Shown one piece after another: positions 26,431 to 35,831 of a stretch of 64,000 bases of DNA (the first letter of the stretch is position 1; every line of letters begins with the position of its first letter). The translations under genes were made by a program, and so were the position numbers. Under the pieces are notes generated by a model. The model was not told the DNA's origin. It did no database searches and worked only from the letters and a program-made list of their open reading frames with translations. Source of the stretch: Coralliovum pocilloporae (GTDB lineage Bacteria > Pseudomonadota > Alphaproteobacteria > Rhizobiales > Cohaesibacteraceae); assembly GCF_030845175.1 (NCBI RefSeq), contig NZ_CP132542.1, forward strand, positions 1,368,001 through 1,432,000, read 5' to 3'.

Positions 26431-27441
26431 TCAGTCAGATTTTGGGAGAGACAGATCGACAGGGATTTTCAACTCGCCCGAGGCGATTTGCGCACTCAGT
26501 GTCGCAATTTCCTCTTTCAGCTCCGCAGGCAGCTGATCCTCATAAGCGTTATAACCAGACAGGGCTGTTCCGCCATCGGCCATGGGCACCCAGCGCTCAG
26601 AAGTATTACCTTCGTAAGCTGCGCCGTTGGCCGCATAATCATACCATTCGTCAATCACCCAGTTCAGATCCTCGGTCCAGGAAATCAAGGCACTGGCCAC
26701 GACCGAGTCCGGCGCGGATGCCCCATGGTCGATATAGTTGCCGAAACACCTGATTCCGGCCTTTTCACACGTTTCAAAGCTGGCAACCAACTGGAACGTC
26801 AGGTCAGCACCCGCCGCAATCTGGGCATTGGTAAACTGTTCGGCCTTGGCCGGATCGTACCAGCTTTCGATAAAAGCCACCTTGCGCTCGACATCCGGAT
26901 TGACCGACCGCGCCCCTGCAAAGAAGCTGTTAATCTGATCATTCACATCTTCGGATGGAAATTGCCCGACGACGCCAACCACATCGCTTTCCGTCAGGCG
27001 TCCGGCCATGACGCCCAATAGATACGAGGGTTCGTGCACGCGCTTGTAAACCCAGTAGGCATTACCTCCAAGGCCTTCATTCCCCGAACCAACCAGCACA
27101 AACAGGATATCCGGGTACTTTTCTTGCAGAGCCTTTACCTGGTCCGAGTAGCTGCTGTGAGCCCAGATGATCTGGTACTTGCCGGTTTTGGCCAGCAATT
27201 CCATAGCATCACCGGCATCCTCGCCCCATTTACCGTTAATGTTCTTGTACGAGATTTCCAGACCATGAGGCGCAGCCTCTACTACACTGTCGAGATCCCG
27301 CAAAAGCGTTGCATCCCACGAAGCCTCGGGCCCTGTAGCCAGTATCAAGCCGATGCCCAGTTCAGTCGGGGCGTCTGCCCACGCAACTCCGCTTGTCAAA
27401 GATAACAGCGCTGTTGCCATGAGTGTTTTGAACATATTCAT
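26431..27441 (-). CDS. BMP family substrate-binding protein
   Basis: The 336-residue precursor starts MNMFKTLMATALLSL and has a signal peptide cut near GVAWA-DAP. The mature part has the BMP (Med/PnrA-like) pattern, a periplasmic-binding fold with ATGPEASWDATLL near the N-terminus and GSGNEGLGGNAYWVYKRVHEPSYLLGVMAG split across the hinge, and a later DHGASAPDSVVAS. It binds purine nucleosides or bases in known homologues. ATG 27441 has GGGAGG about 8 bases upstream; a longer open frame to 27624 overlaps the next gene and is rejected. Confidence 0.9.
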   Translation of the reverse strand: MNMFKTLMATALLSLTSGVAWADAPTELGIGLILATGPEASWDATLLRDLDSVVEAAPHGLEISYKNINGKWGEDAGDAMELLAKTGKYQIIWAHSSYSDQVKALQEKYPDILFVLVGSGNEGLGGNAYWVYKRVHEPSYLLGVMAGRLTESDVVGVVGQFPSEDVNDQINSFFAGARSVNPDVERKVAFIESWYDPAKAEQFTNAQIAAGADLTFQLVASFETCEKAGIRCFGNYIDHGASAPDSVVASALISWTEDLNWVIDEWYDYAANGAAYEGNTSERWVPMADGGTALSGYNAYEDQLPAELKEEIATLSAQIASGELKIPVDLSLPKSD

Positions 27442-27488
27442 ATGGTTTCCTCCCAGTGATTCCGATTGCACATGTTCTTGATGTTGGC

Positions 27489-29249
27489 TCAGGCGTTTTC
27501 GAGAACCGGGTCGAATATCTTGAGGCCCACGCAGTCCACCGCCCCAAGGTCGGTAATTGCGTATTCCGGGATTGCGGTAATCGAGAGCACAAACATGTTC
27601 ATGAAGGGCCATTCGAGCTGGCACCCGGCATCACGGGCAGCCTGATCCAGCGCTCTTTCTTTTTCGGCCATTTCAACTGGATCAATGTCTGAGACGATGC
27701 CACCGATTGGCAATTCCAGACCGACGGTCACCTCGCCATCTTTAACGAAGGCCTGCCCGCCGCCCTTTTCGATCACCCAGTTGATGGCTGTCGCCATATC
27801 CTCGGGATTTGTGCCGATGCAGACGATATTGTTGTCATCCGGCGCAGTTGACGTCGCCATTGCACCATATTTGAGACCAAAACCGGACACGAAGGCCACG
27901 GGTTTGTTCGTCGTTTTACCGTAGCGTTCGATCACCGTGACATACAGCACGTCCTGCTCGGTATCCGGCAGAACGAAACCGTCCGTGGCCTTGAGAACTG
28001 CGTCGCGACGGTTGCGCACAAATGGCACATCCAGCGACATGTTCATTGCCAGGACTTTAACCGCATCCGCATCGGTGCTGACCTTCAGATCTTCAGCCGT
28101 GACCGGTGCTACCTTCATGGTTTCAGTCAGAAATGAAGGGCGCTCGGGGCGATTGACCGGCTCAATCATCTTGAGGTCCTGTGCCACGAATTTTCCTTTG
28201 GCGATAACCTGCTGAATATTGAATGCCTCAGGGCTGTCCACCAGGATGATGTCCGCTTGCCGACCCGGTGCAATCAGCCCGACCTTGTGGTCGATCTGGC
28301 TGGCGACTGCACTGTTGATCGTAGCCATCTGTATCGCCTCCATCGGCGATACACCTTCGCGTATCGCCATGCGCACCACATTATCGAGATGCCCACGGTT
28401 CAGGACATCAACCGCAACAACATCATCGGTGCAGAAGCTGATACGATGAGCAGCATCCGGCGTATATTTGGTTGCAAGCTGGATATTCTCCTCAAGGAAG
28501 TGACTGATCGAGCTTTCGCGGACCAGAACAAACATGCCGTTGCGCAGCTTCTCAAGCGCTTCGGTCACCTCATAGCTTTCATGGTCCAGACGAACTCCTG
28601 CGCTGGCGTAACCCGCAAGCTTCGAGCCCTTGCACATGGGGGAGCATCCAAAAACAGGCAGCTTGTTCTTGCGCGCAATTTCCAGTGCTTCGATGACATC
28701 GTCATCTTCTTCCTGAATGAACTCGCGGACCGTTTCCCAGATACCGATACATTCCGGCCAGTCATGCGTGGCCCGGTGGTCATTCGGGCTGAAGTAGTGA
28801 TTCACTGTTGAACGCGGCATCGTGTACGGCGTTTTACACGGCGCGCCCCAGTGGATTGTCATCGGACCCGCATTGGCTTCATCCAGAAAATGGCGCACGC
28901 CTTCCAGACCGGACACCACAAGAATCTGGTCCAGACCGGAAATAATCGATGTGGTACCATAGGGCACAACAAGTTCGGCAAAACTGGAAACGGAGAGCTT
29001 GGAACATTCAACGTGAAGATGCCCGTCAATCATTCCCGGTGCTAGGTAACGCCCTTCAGCATCGTGATACTGGGTATCAGGGCCCTTGCAATGCTCAACA
29101 TCCCCGACTGCAACAATATGGCCACTCTTTATGGCCACCTCAGCCGGATAGATTTCCGACGACGCGACATTGATCAAATGACCGTTGGTGATCACCAGAT
29201 CAGCTTTAATGTCGCCATGTCCGGCTCGGATCAATTCTCTCAGATTCAC
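27489..29249 (-). CDS. Adenine deaminase-family amidohydrolase, divergent paralogue
   Basis: The 586-residue protein shares the two-part layout of adenine deaminase: GMIDGHLHVECSKLSVSSF (HxH near residues 77-79), a Glu in GIWETVREF near 172, LDHESY near 222 and FCTDDVVAVD near 273. Where adenine deaminases have DPHEIANV it has GLDQILVV, and the segment after CTDD also differs, so the substrate may not be adenine. Start GTG 29249 with GGAGA 8 bases upstream. It is the first gene of the operon that continues with the BMP protein, ABC transporter and a canonical Ade. Confidence 0.85.
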   Translation of the reverse strand: MNLRELIRAGHGDIKADLVITNGHLINVASSEIYPAEVAIKSGHIVAVGDVEHCKGPDTQYHDAEGRYLAPGMIDGHLHVECSKLSVSSFAELVVPYGTTSIISGLDQILVVSGLEGVRHFLDEANAGPMTIHWGAPCKTPYTMPRSTVNHYFSPNDHRATHDWPECIGIWETVREFIQEEDDDVIEALEIARKNKLPVFGCSPMCKGSKLAGYASAGVRLDHESYEVTEALEKLRNGMFVLVRESSISHFLEENIQLATKYTPDAAHRISFCTDDVVAVDVLNRGHLDNVVRMAIREGVSPMEAIQMATINSAVASQIDHKVGLIAPGRQADIILVDSPEAFNIQQVIAKGKFVAQDLKMIEPVNRPERPSFLTETMKVAPVTAEDLKVSTDADAVKVLAMNMSLDVPFVRNRRDAVLKATDGFVLPDTEQDVLYVTVIERYGKTTNKPVAFVSGFGLKYGAMATSTAPDDNNIVCIGTNPEDMATAINWVIEKGGGQAFVKDGEVTVGLELPIGGIVSDIDPVEMAEKERALDQAARDAGCQLEWPFMNMFVLSITAIPEYAITDLGAVDCVGLKIFDPVLENA

Positions 29250-29445
29250 GATGAACGTCTCCTGTGTTTTGGAGATTGTTCATCGGGGCTCCCGCGGGTT
29301 CAACGGGATTTACTTGTCCAATTTGCTTAAAACATATCCAGAATGAATAATCTAAATCTGCCATAGATTTTCTGAATGAAGACAACTTCGTTAATTTCGA
29401 GTATTTTTCCTGATTGTTAGCCGATTTTGAACAAGGTTTCGGATT
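29250..29445. promoter_or_regulatory. Divergent control region between the purine operon and its AraC-type regulator
   Basis: This 196-base AT-rich gap separates the GTG start of the leftward amidohydrolase gene and the rightward AraC-type gene. It should hold both promoters and the regulator's binding sites. No clean direct repeat was picked out by eye. Confidence 0.5.
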
Positions 29446-30282
29446 ATGCAGAACAACTCCGGCACACATATATTATCTGTCACGAATATCACCGCTGCAA
29501 ACACTGCATTCGCCATGGGTGAAAGCAACTACAAGAACGGGGAGCAATTCGGGCCAATGGCAGGTTGCCAGCTTGAGGCTATCTATCTTCGAACTGGACA
29601 AGTGGAAGTCATTCATGACGAGCACCGCTTCAGGATGTCTGCCCCCAGTGTGGCGCTGGTCGCTTCAGCCCAAAAAATTGTCTATCGGTACGGACCTGCC
29701 AAAATGAACAATATCCTCTGGTGCCAGTACATTGCCGGCGGGTTGTCAGCATCCGGGGTTCAAAGGCTGCTTCCGTATTGCGGCCCGCTTCCACCCACCG
29801 CAGCGTCGACATCGCTTATGAAGATCGGTGCTGATTTATCATCAGACATCAATGATGAAATGCAGAACTTTTCGTCTGCATTAGGGATTGCGGTGCTGGA
29901 AGAACTGCTGGCCCGAAAAAGAAAACAGGAGACCATCGCCGATATTCCACCGCAAGTGCATCATGTCAGACGATATATTGAGGAACATCTGAACTCGGAC
30001 ATAACAATGGCAACACTTTCTGAGGTTTCAAACCTTTCCCCCCAGCACCTGAACCGGTTGTACAAAGCAGCATTCGGAGAAAATCCGCTGGATTACCTGT
30101 GGCGCCTTCGAGTGCGTCGTGGAGCTTATCTGCTGCGCCATACAGGGATGCGAATAAGTCAGATCGCTTATAACACCGGTTTCAAGACACCCAATCATTT
30201 CTCGCGGCTGATCAGAGAGAGATATGGGATATCACCACGTGATCTGCGCTCACAGGAATGGCGGGGAGCCAGCAACCAGTAG
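29446..30282 (+). CDS. AraC-family transcriptional regulator
   Basis: The 278-residue protein has an N-terminal cupin-like sensor half and a C-terminal pair of helix-turn-helices (VRRYIEEHLNSDITMATLSE, LSPQHLNRLYKAAFGENPLDYL, then MRISQIAYNTGFKTPNHFSRL), residues about 168-270. It is transcribed away from the deaminase-transporter operon and is the obvious candidate to control it in response to a purine or a related compound. The link is by position only. Confidence 0.9.
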   Translation: MQNNSGTHILSVTNITAANTAFAMGESNYKNGEQFGPMAGCQLEAIYLRTGQVEVIHDEHRFRMSAPSVALVASAQKIVYRYGPAKMNNILWCQYIAGGLSASGVQRLLPYCGPLPPTAASTSLMKIGADLSSDINDEMQNFSSALGIAVLEELLARKRKQETIADIPPQVHHVRRYIEEHLNSDITMATLSEVSNLSPQHLNRLYKAAFGENPLDYLWRLRVRRGAYLLRHTGMRISQIAYNTGFKTPNHFSRLIRERYGISPRDLRSQEWRGASNQ

Positions 30283-30293
30283 TTCCTGTTTTT
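30252..30293 (+). terminator. Weak terminator at the end of the AraC-type gene
   Basis: ACAGGAA and TTCCTGT pair over a 24-base loop, followed by TTTT. The left arm lies inside the end of the coding sequence. The stem is short, so this is tentative. Confidence 0.35.
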
Positions 30294-30514
30294 CGATTAT
30301 GATTGCTGAATTGTCGTCTGGTCCAAAAACCCTCAAGCCACACAAAAGTCGCACAATGGGCAACCGGCGCGACTTTTGGGTTCAGTTACCTGTTCAACAC
30401 AACCCTCATCGCCCTTGCAATGGATCAGGTCTCTGTAAAAATTTTGAACCTCCGGCTTGCCTGTTGCGACAGACACGTGGAAACTTTGTTCTGATGCAGT
30501 GCTGGAGAATGCTT

Positions 30515-30934
30515 ATGTTCTGTGAATATGCTCGTAAAATCCGCGTAGCTCATCTTCTGGCCGCAGGTTCTTTATGCCTGCTGTCGGCGCTCTCTTTCAC
30601 CCTTCCTGCAGCCGCTCAACAACTCGATGTTCCTGTTATCGAACATGCGGACGGGGATTTCGACACGTGCGGCCTGGGGCAGGTCAAAGGCCTAAAAGCA
30701 AACGGGGACGGCTTTCTCGCAGTCCGCTCCGGTCCTGGCTCCTCTTACAAAAAGCTCGACGAACTCCATAATGGAGATCGGGTCTGGCTGTTTGATCAGA
30801 AGGGCAAGTGGCTGGGGGTTGTCTATGACGTTAACCAGGTGGATTGCAGCCCGATCAGCGAAGACAGGCCAGTCCGCCAGAAGGGCAAAAAAGGCTGGAT
30901 TCACAGCAATTGGGTCAAGTTCCTCGCCGGTTAA
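30515..30934 (+). CDS. Secreted SH3-domain protein
   Basis: The 139-residue precursor has a signal peptide (residues 1-34, hydrophobic core AAGSLCLLSALSFTL, cut near PAAAQ) and a bacterial SH3 domain: FLAVRSGPGSSYKKLDELHNG then DRVWLFDQKGKWLGVVY and GKKGWIHSNWVKFL. Such domains bind peptidoglycan or protein partners in the periplasm. GGAG lies 7 bases before ATG 30515; the frame is open further upstream but overlaps the AraC gene. It precedes the 1050-residue gene by 39 bases and may be co-transcribed. Confidence 0.88.
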   Translation: MFCEYARKIRVAHLLAAGSLCLLSALSFTLPAAAQQLDVPVIEHADGDFDTCGLGQVKGLKANGDGFLAVRSGPGSSYKKLDELHNGDRVWLFDQKGKWLGVVYDVNQVDCSPISEDRPVRQKGKKGWIHSNWVKFLAG

Positions 30935-30973
30935 CCTGTCATTTTCCGAATATGCAGCCTCTGAGAAAGAGCC

Positions 30974-33900
30974 ATGTCATACAAAGCGCTGAACAACCTG
31001 GTCCGGAGCACTCTTCTTGGCGGCGTAGCCTTCCTCTCGCTGCCACATACAGCAGGTCAGGCTGAATTCCGATCCTTTGAGGCGTTTGAAGCCCTCAACA
31101 ATGCCCGCCTCTATATGCTTTCAAGCCGGGCTGACGAGAAGGATGCCAATGAGCGCCTCCCCAAGGCCAGAGACGCCTATGCACAGGCACTGGTCAGACA
31201 TGGCAAGGCCGTAGCCGCCTATCGAAGCTTGTCCGACGCGCAAGAGCAACGCCAGATCCTGCTTGCCGATGAAGCCAGGCTGCAGAAGGAATGGCGGCAG
31301 GAAGAACAGGCCATAGACAGAGCCCTCACTGTCGCTCAGGCGCGCCTTGAGACAGCACGGGCCGAATTGTCTCTCGCAAAGAATGCAGGGCAGAACACCG
31401 ACAAACTGTCAGTGGCAGTCGCAGACCGCTCACGGGCCGTGCGCGATCTCTATGCCCGCAAAAGCGGATTGAATGACGTACGCGCAATCACCCAAAGAGA
31501 GATTGACGAGCAGCTGAAGCCCCTGAATGAGATCATGAAAACCGCAGGGGCCGTTTCCGGTGTTACAGCCTTATTCGATCTGGGGTTCGATGTCCGCCAG
31601 AAGGCAGAGGCCCTCGAACAAGCCCATGCACGGGCACAGCGAAACGCTGTTCAGGCCCGCAACTATCTGGTCACCTATTACACTATGCTGGAAGGGCTGC
31701 GCCCGCCCTATATCAAATCAGTCAGAATTAAGCACGGCAAGACCGTTCTGTATGAGGCCTCATGGGAGGAGCGCCCGGGGACGGAGAAGAGTGGCCCTCT
31801 TGAAACAAAGGCCCTCAAGGCGTTGATCGTCAAGGATGAGCAGATCCTGAAACTCTCACGCCAGCGCATCGAGGCTCTCACGCGCAACCGGAAGGAACTC
31901 CGAAAGATTGCCAATAACAGCCGGGACTATGCCCAAAGCCTGCAGAGCCAGATAGCTGGGGCTCAGAATCGGGCACTGCTGCAGAAAACCGCTGTCGATA
32001 TTGCAGTGGTCGCCGCGGATCTGGCCATCTCCGGTGGGGCTCTGACCATCGCCGGGTTTAGCGCAGGCAAGTCAGCCGAACTGGCAATCAGTGCCTATTC
32101 CCGCGAAACTGCCCGTGCAGTCCTGCGCGAGACCGGCGTCAGCTCTGAACTGATCGGGAGCGTCGCCAAACTCTATTCCACAATGGCGGAAAAAGCGGCT
32201 GAACAGAAAATCGAGGCTTTGATCGCAAATCCGACCAGCTTCGAAGGCGATGCTCTGGTTGCCGCTTCAGAGGTGGGAGAAACGCTGTTTGAGGCGGCCA
32301 CATCAAAAGGCATTGAGACAGTCTTTGATGCTCTTGGAAAAGAAAGCGCGGAAAGCGCTGCAAGAAAGACCGCGTTTTCCTCCGTCAGCAAGGCTGTGAG
32401 TGGCTCCGGCGCTATTTTCGATGCTTCAAAAACAGCTCAAAGCGCGAAGGGTATCGCCTCAGCCGCAAGCCTGATTGCTGATATCTCTGCCAAGATCATC
32501 ATCGCCAGAGCAGAACAGGAAGCTCTGGAACGCCTGGGTAATGACAAACTCAAGGCACAAGCCAACGTGCATATAGCACAAGGGGCCTGGAACAGGGTGC
32601 ATGAGGAACTTCTGGCTGAGCAACGCCGGGCTCTCTTTTACGAGACCAGGATCAAGGCTCTGGAAACAAGGATCGAGTTCGGCCTTCCAAGCCGCGAATT
32701 GGTGGTGAAGACCAACACATCACTGGACGAAAAGGCGATCAGGACAAAACATGTGGTTGATGTGTTTTTTGAGGTCTCCCAGCCTCTTGAGGAAGCCCCG
32801 CGCCTGACCACATCAACACCAGGGGGCGTCACCATTGAAAAAGTTACACGTGACACGCGCGCAGGCTCCAGTCACTGGAAAACCGTCATGACACTGGACG
32901 AGGACCAGATCAGGGGCATTGATGCTATCCCGCTGGAGTTCAGGCTTTTAAGGGGAACCCATCGCCCCTATTGGGATTTCGACACCAATCCGGCCACAGC
33001 ACCATTCCTGAAAGATCTGGATGAGCGCACATGGGAGAATTTCGAACCCGGTCCGGACAAAAACCACACCCTGCAGATCAGGCCCTATGCGCCGGATATG
33101 GTCTGCGCACCGTCTGAAGGCACCCGCCAGACAGCAGAAACCGACACAATCACAGCCGGCATCGTCAATACCGAAGAAAATCCCGACTGTACCTACTGGT
33201 ATGATCCGGTCTTTGGTGTGCTTGCCATGTATCCATCGGATGATTCAATCAATCTTGAATGGATTCGCCCGATCCGCTTTTCAGATGAACATGACCTCAA
33301 CCAGTCCGGTGGCGGGTACGGCGACACCTACCCCTCGCTCCGCAGGCTTGATTTCATACCTGGGCCCTTCGCAACACTCACACGTATCAAAGAAGCGAGA
33401 CCTGAGGAGGACACCCTGACCGAGTTTGAACTCTGGGGCTCAACAGGTGGTGTCTATATAGGATCAGCCTCCGTCACACTGACTTACACCTGCGGATCAG
33501 ATTCCAAAGACAACCGGATAGGCCGTGTCATCTACAAAACTGTATCAACGCCGATTGTTGCCACCCTGAAAACCAATGGCATTCCTATCCCCGGTGGGTT
33601 GAATGAACCGGAATTACGCGTCCTTCTGGATGACAAGAACGCGTTCCCCAAAGAACATGTCGCCACAGTCACGTCCGGCCAGGGCAAAACCAAGGTCTAT
33701 GGCATCAAACGCTGCGGCAATCAGAGAGCTGATTTCTACTCCGCACGCGGCATTCAGGTTCATGCCACACCGCTTCAAAGCGAAGATCGTCCGACCTCAC
33801 TCAGCGCCAGTCAGCTCGCAGCCTTTGGTCATGCAAGGGACAGAAAATCGCAACAACAGGCAGAGCAGCAAACCAAAACCCTTGAAGCAGGCAACGTTGT

Positions 33901-34126
33901 CGCCGCATTACGCTTTGCCCGAAACCGGATGGATGGCCTTCTGGCCTTCACTTATCGCAAGTTTCTGTTTCACGAACAGGCCCTGAAAGCCTTGCCGGAT
34001 GAAGTAAACGACTGGCAGGTTGGCGCAGGCATGGCAAACACCCAGAAAGTCCTGAAATCACAGATCGAGTCGACCAAGGCGCAAAAGAAACAGCTCAATA
34101 CGCAGCTCAAGCTCCTCGGAGATTAG
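30974..34126 (+). CDS. Large secreted coiled-coil protein of unknown function
   Basis: A 1050-residue protein that I do not recognise. The N-terminus looks like a signal peptide (hydrophobic LLGGVAFLSL, possible cut near GQA at residue 30). Residues about 45-335 are mostly charged heptad-rich helix. Residues 340-364 are hydrophobic and small-residue rich (VDIAVVAADLAISGGALTIA). More helix follows to about 590. Residues about 590-900 are Pro/Trp/Thr rich and probably beta-structured with several cysteines. The last 90 residues are again coiled coil. It follows the SH3 gene by 39 bases and ends 2 bases from a convergent glycosyltransferase gene. It may be a periplasmic or envelope scaffold. Confidence 0.6.
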   Translation: MSYKALNNLVRSTLLGGVAFLSLPHTAGQAEFRSFEAFEALNNARLYMLSSRADEKDANERLPKARDAYAQALVRHGKAVAAYRSLSDAQEQRQILLADEARLQKEWRQEEQAIDRALTVAQARLETARAELSLAKNAGQNTDKLSVAVADRSRAVRDLYARKSGLNDVRAITQREIDEQLKPLNEIMKTAGAVSGVTALFDLGFDVRQKAEALEQAHARAQRNAVQARNYLVTYYTMLEGLRPPYIKSVRIKHGKTVLYEASWEERPGTEKSGPLETKALKALIVKDEQILKLSRQRIEALTRNRKELRKIANNSRDYAQSLQSQIAGAQNRALLQKTAVDIAVVAADLAISGGALTIAGFSAGKSAELAISAYSRETARAVLRETGVSSELIGSVAKLYSTMAEKAAEQKIEALIANPTSFEGDALVAASEVGETLFEAATSKGIETVFDALGKESAESAARKTAFSSVSKAVSGSGAIFDASKTAQSAKGIASAASLIADISAKIIIARAEQEALERLGNDKLKAQANVHIAQGAWNRVHEELLAEQRRALFYETRIKALETRIEFGLPSRELVVKTNTSLDEKAIRTKHVVDVFFEVSQPLEEAPRLTTSTPGGVTIEKVTRDTRAGSSHWKTVMTLDEDQIRGIDAIPLEFRLLRGTHRPYWDFDTNPATAPFLKDLDERTWENFEPGPDKNHTLQIRPYAPDMVCAPSEGTRQTAETDTITAGIVNTEENPDCTYWYDPVFGVLAMYPSDDSINLEWIRPIRFSDEHDLNQSGGGYGDTYPSLRRLDFIPGPFATLTRIKEARPEEDTLTEFELWGSTGGVYIGSASVTLTYTCGSDSKDNRIGRVIYKTVSTPIVATLKTNGIPIPGGLNEPELRVLLDDKNAFPKEHVATVTSGQGKTKVYGIKRCGNQRADFYSARGIQVHATPLQSEDRPTSLSASQLAAFGHARDRKSQQQAEQQTKTLEAGNVVAALRFARNRMDGLLAFTYRKFLFHEQALKALPDEVNDWQVGAGMANTQKVLKSQIESTKAQKKQLNTQLKLLGD

Positions 34127-34128
34127 GG

Positions 34129-35391
34129 TCAGAACAGTCGTCTCAAGCGATTGAGCAGCTCGGGCAACAGACTTCCGACTTTGGCCGCTATTTGGAGCAG
34201 TCTGTTTCCCGAAGTCGCATCCAACATTCTCAGCCTTTGCTGATGCTCCAGAAATGCAGGTGAATAGACGGCATGCACATCACCATCAGACACTCCCCTC
34301 CATCCTTCAATGGCTTTGACGAGGGGCAGGATCGTTTCGCGCGAACCAAGACGAAATTGCTGCACCCACTCTTCTGACGGTTTGCGACTTGCCAGTTCAT
34401 CCAGATCCGGATTGTCAAAAAGATGGCAGCTGACACCAGCGCCCGCAAAGACATGCGTGCCATCAGCATCCCGGAAGCCGAATTCATTGATTACAGCAAT
34501 CGGCTTTCCGATCAGCAGTGCATCGATCAACATCGTAGACGATATACTGATCACCAGATCAACCCTCGGCAGAATTTCTGGCAAGGGAGAATAGTCAATG
34601 TCCAGATTGGATGCCGTATAGCCCTTGAATTGCGATGGATGATAAATCTGTTTGTGGAAGGTCTGCTCACCCTGGCGGACACGCGGCTTGATGACCACTC
34701 GCCAATCCGGATTATGGCGAGCGAGTTCATTCAATTGCCTGAAGAGCCAGATCCGGAAATGTTTCTCCCTCGGGATGGCAACCTGTTCAGCAAAAAGCGC
34801 TGTCTTTTTCCTGACCGCTCCAGTGTCCGCCTGTGGCACGAAAGATGTCTGTTCTGGCAGGCCTCCGGAGACAGGCGCAGGGTTCTCACGGAGCAGACCT
34901 GTTACGATAAACCGCTCCGGTTGAAAGCAGTCTGACCCCAGAAAGTGCCGGGCACGCTCCATGTCCCTATCGCTGTTAAGGCAAACAATATCTGCACCCA
35001 GACGCCAGGCCAGCCCCTCCTCAAACCCACCCAGCACCACACCATTGTAGATGGAGAAAACAAGCGGGCGAGACCCTCTGAGGTCTTCCAGGGTTCTCAA
35101 CTTCAAGGATATCTGCGCGATCTGGCTTCCGGACAGAGACGGGCAGACAGCATCATAGCCGAGAGCAGGCTCCAGATCCTCAAGCGTTCTGTAGCCAACA
35201 GAAACAATCCGCGCTCGTTTGGCCACACGCTGCTTCAACTCTGGAGAAATCTTTTTTGAATCTCCAAAACTCAGGCAACATTCAAAGCCCATTGCATTAA
35301 GATGATCAATAAAGCCCAGGCAGCCAAAAACCTGGCTGTCCAGATTGGCGAAAAACAATATGCGAGGCTTCTCTGGCATTTTCTCTGGCAT
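34129..35391 (-). CDS. Predicted glycosyltransferase (DUF6716-like), copy 1
   Basis: A 420-residue GT-B-like protein. RILFFANLDSQVFGCLGFIDHLNAMGF starts the first Rossmann half (residues about 10-36); the second half has ALFAEQVAIPREKHFR, WRVVIKPRVRQGEQTFHKQ and VDLVISISSTMLIDALLIGK, the last like the sugar-nucleotide end of GT-B enzymes. It is clearly paralogous to the gene at 35832-37121 through the shared FxEQxxIPR and KPRxRxxExTxH motifs. It ends the NeuB operon and probably transfers a nonulosonic acid or a neighbouring sugar. ATG 35391 is chosen; ATG 35379 is an alternative and no strong SD is visible. Confidence 0.7.
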   Translation of the reverse strand: MPEKMPEKPRILFFANLDSQVFGCLGFIDHLNAMGFECCLSFGDSKKISPELKQRVAKRARIVSVGYRTLEDLEPALGYDAVCPSLSGSQIAQISLKLRTLEDLRGSRPLVFSIYNGVVLGGFEEGLAWRLGADIVCLNSDRDMERARHFLGSDCFQPERFIVTGLLRENPAPVSGGLPEQTSFVPQADTGAVRKKTALFAEQVAIPREKHFRIWLFRQLNELARHNPDWRVVIKPRVRQGEQTFHKQIYHPSQFKGYTASNLDIDYSPLPEILPRVDLVISISSTMLIDALLIGKPIAVINEFGFRDADGTHVFAGAGVSCHLFDNPDLDELASRKPSEEWVQQFRLGSRETILPLVKAIEGWRGVSDGDVHAVYSPAFLEHQQRLRMLDATSGNRLLQIAAKVGSLLPELLNRLRRLF

Positions 35392-35469
35392 CGCCAAGCT
35401 GGAACTCAGTCTAAAATCCGCAGGAACATGATCCGGATAGCAAGGGTCAGGCTTTCTACGAGCTCTTCC

Positions 35470-35829
35470 TTACCGTCCGAAGTCATCCTGAATTCTGACA
35501 ACATCATCCTCAGAAAGGAAGTCGCCCAGCTGAGTTTCAACGATGATCATGTCAGTTTCGCCCGTACACGCCATCCGATGCTCAATCAGCGGAGGCACAA
35601 AAACTGTCACACCGGGGCTGAATTGCGTCTCTACTCCATCAATAATAGCAACTCCGCGCCCTTCTACACATGTCCATATTTCCTGCCGGTGCCGGTGATA
35701 TTGTAGAGACAATCTGGTGCCGGGAAGAACTGTAATCCGCTTGACCACGTGGAAGGGCCCAGTATCAAGAACAAGCCAATGCCCCCAGGGACGAATATCC
35801 TTTTCCCCTGTCTTGTAGTGAGAAACCAT
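35470..35829 (-). CDS. Stand-alone phosphomannose-isomerase-type cupin
   Basis: This 119-residue protein is the C-terminal cupin of type II mannose-6-phosphate isomerases (as in AlgA/ManC) without the GDP-mannose pyrophosphorylase half. RPWGHWLVLD (residues 13-22), VKRITVLPGTRLSLQYHRHRQEIW with the metal-binding His45, His47 and Glu50, His84 in PLIEHRMA, and the closing EDDVVRIQDDFGR are all present. It would interconvert fructose-6-phosphate and mannose-6-phosphate. It starts 2 bases after the copy-2 glycosyltransferase, inside the NeuB operon, so its product may feed the NeuB-type synthase. Confidence 0.85.
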   Translation of the reverse strand: MVSHYKTGEKDIRPWGHWLVLDTGPFHVVKRITVLPGTRLSLQYHRHRQEIWTCVEGRGVAIIDGVETQFSPGVTVFVPPLIEHRMACTGETDMIIVETQLGDFLSEDDVVRIQDDFGR

Positions 35830-35831
35830 AT

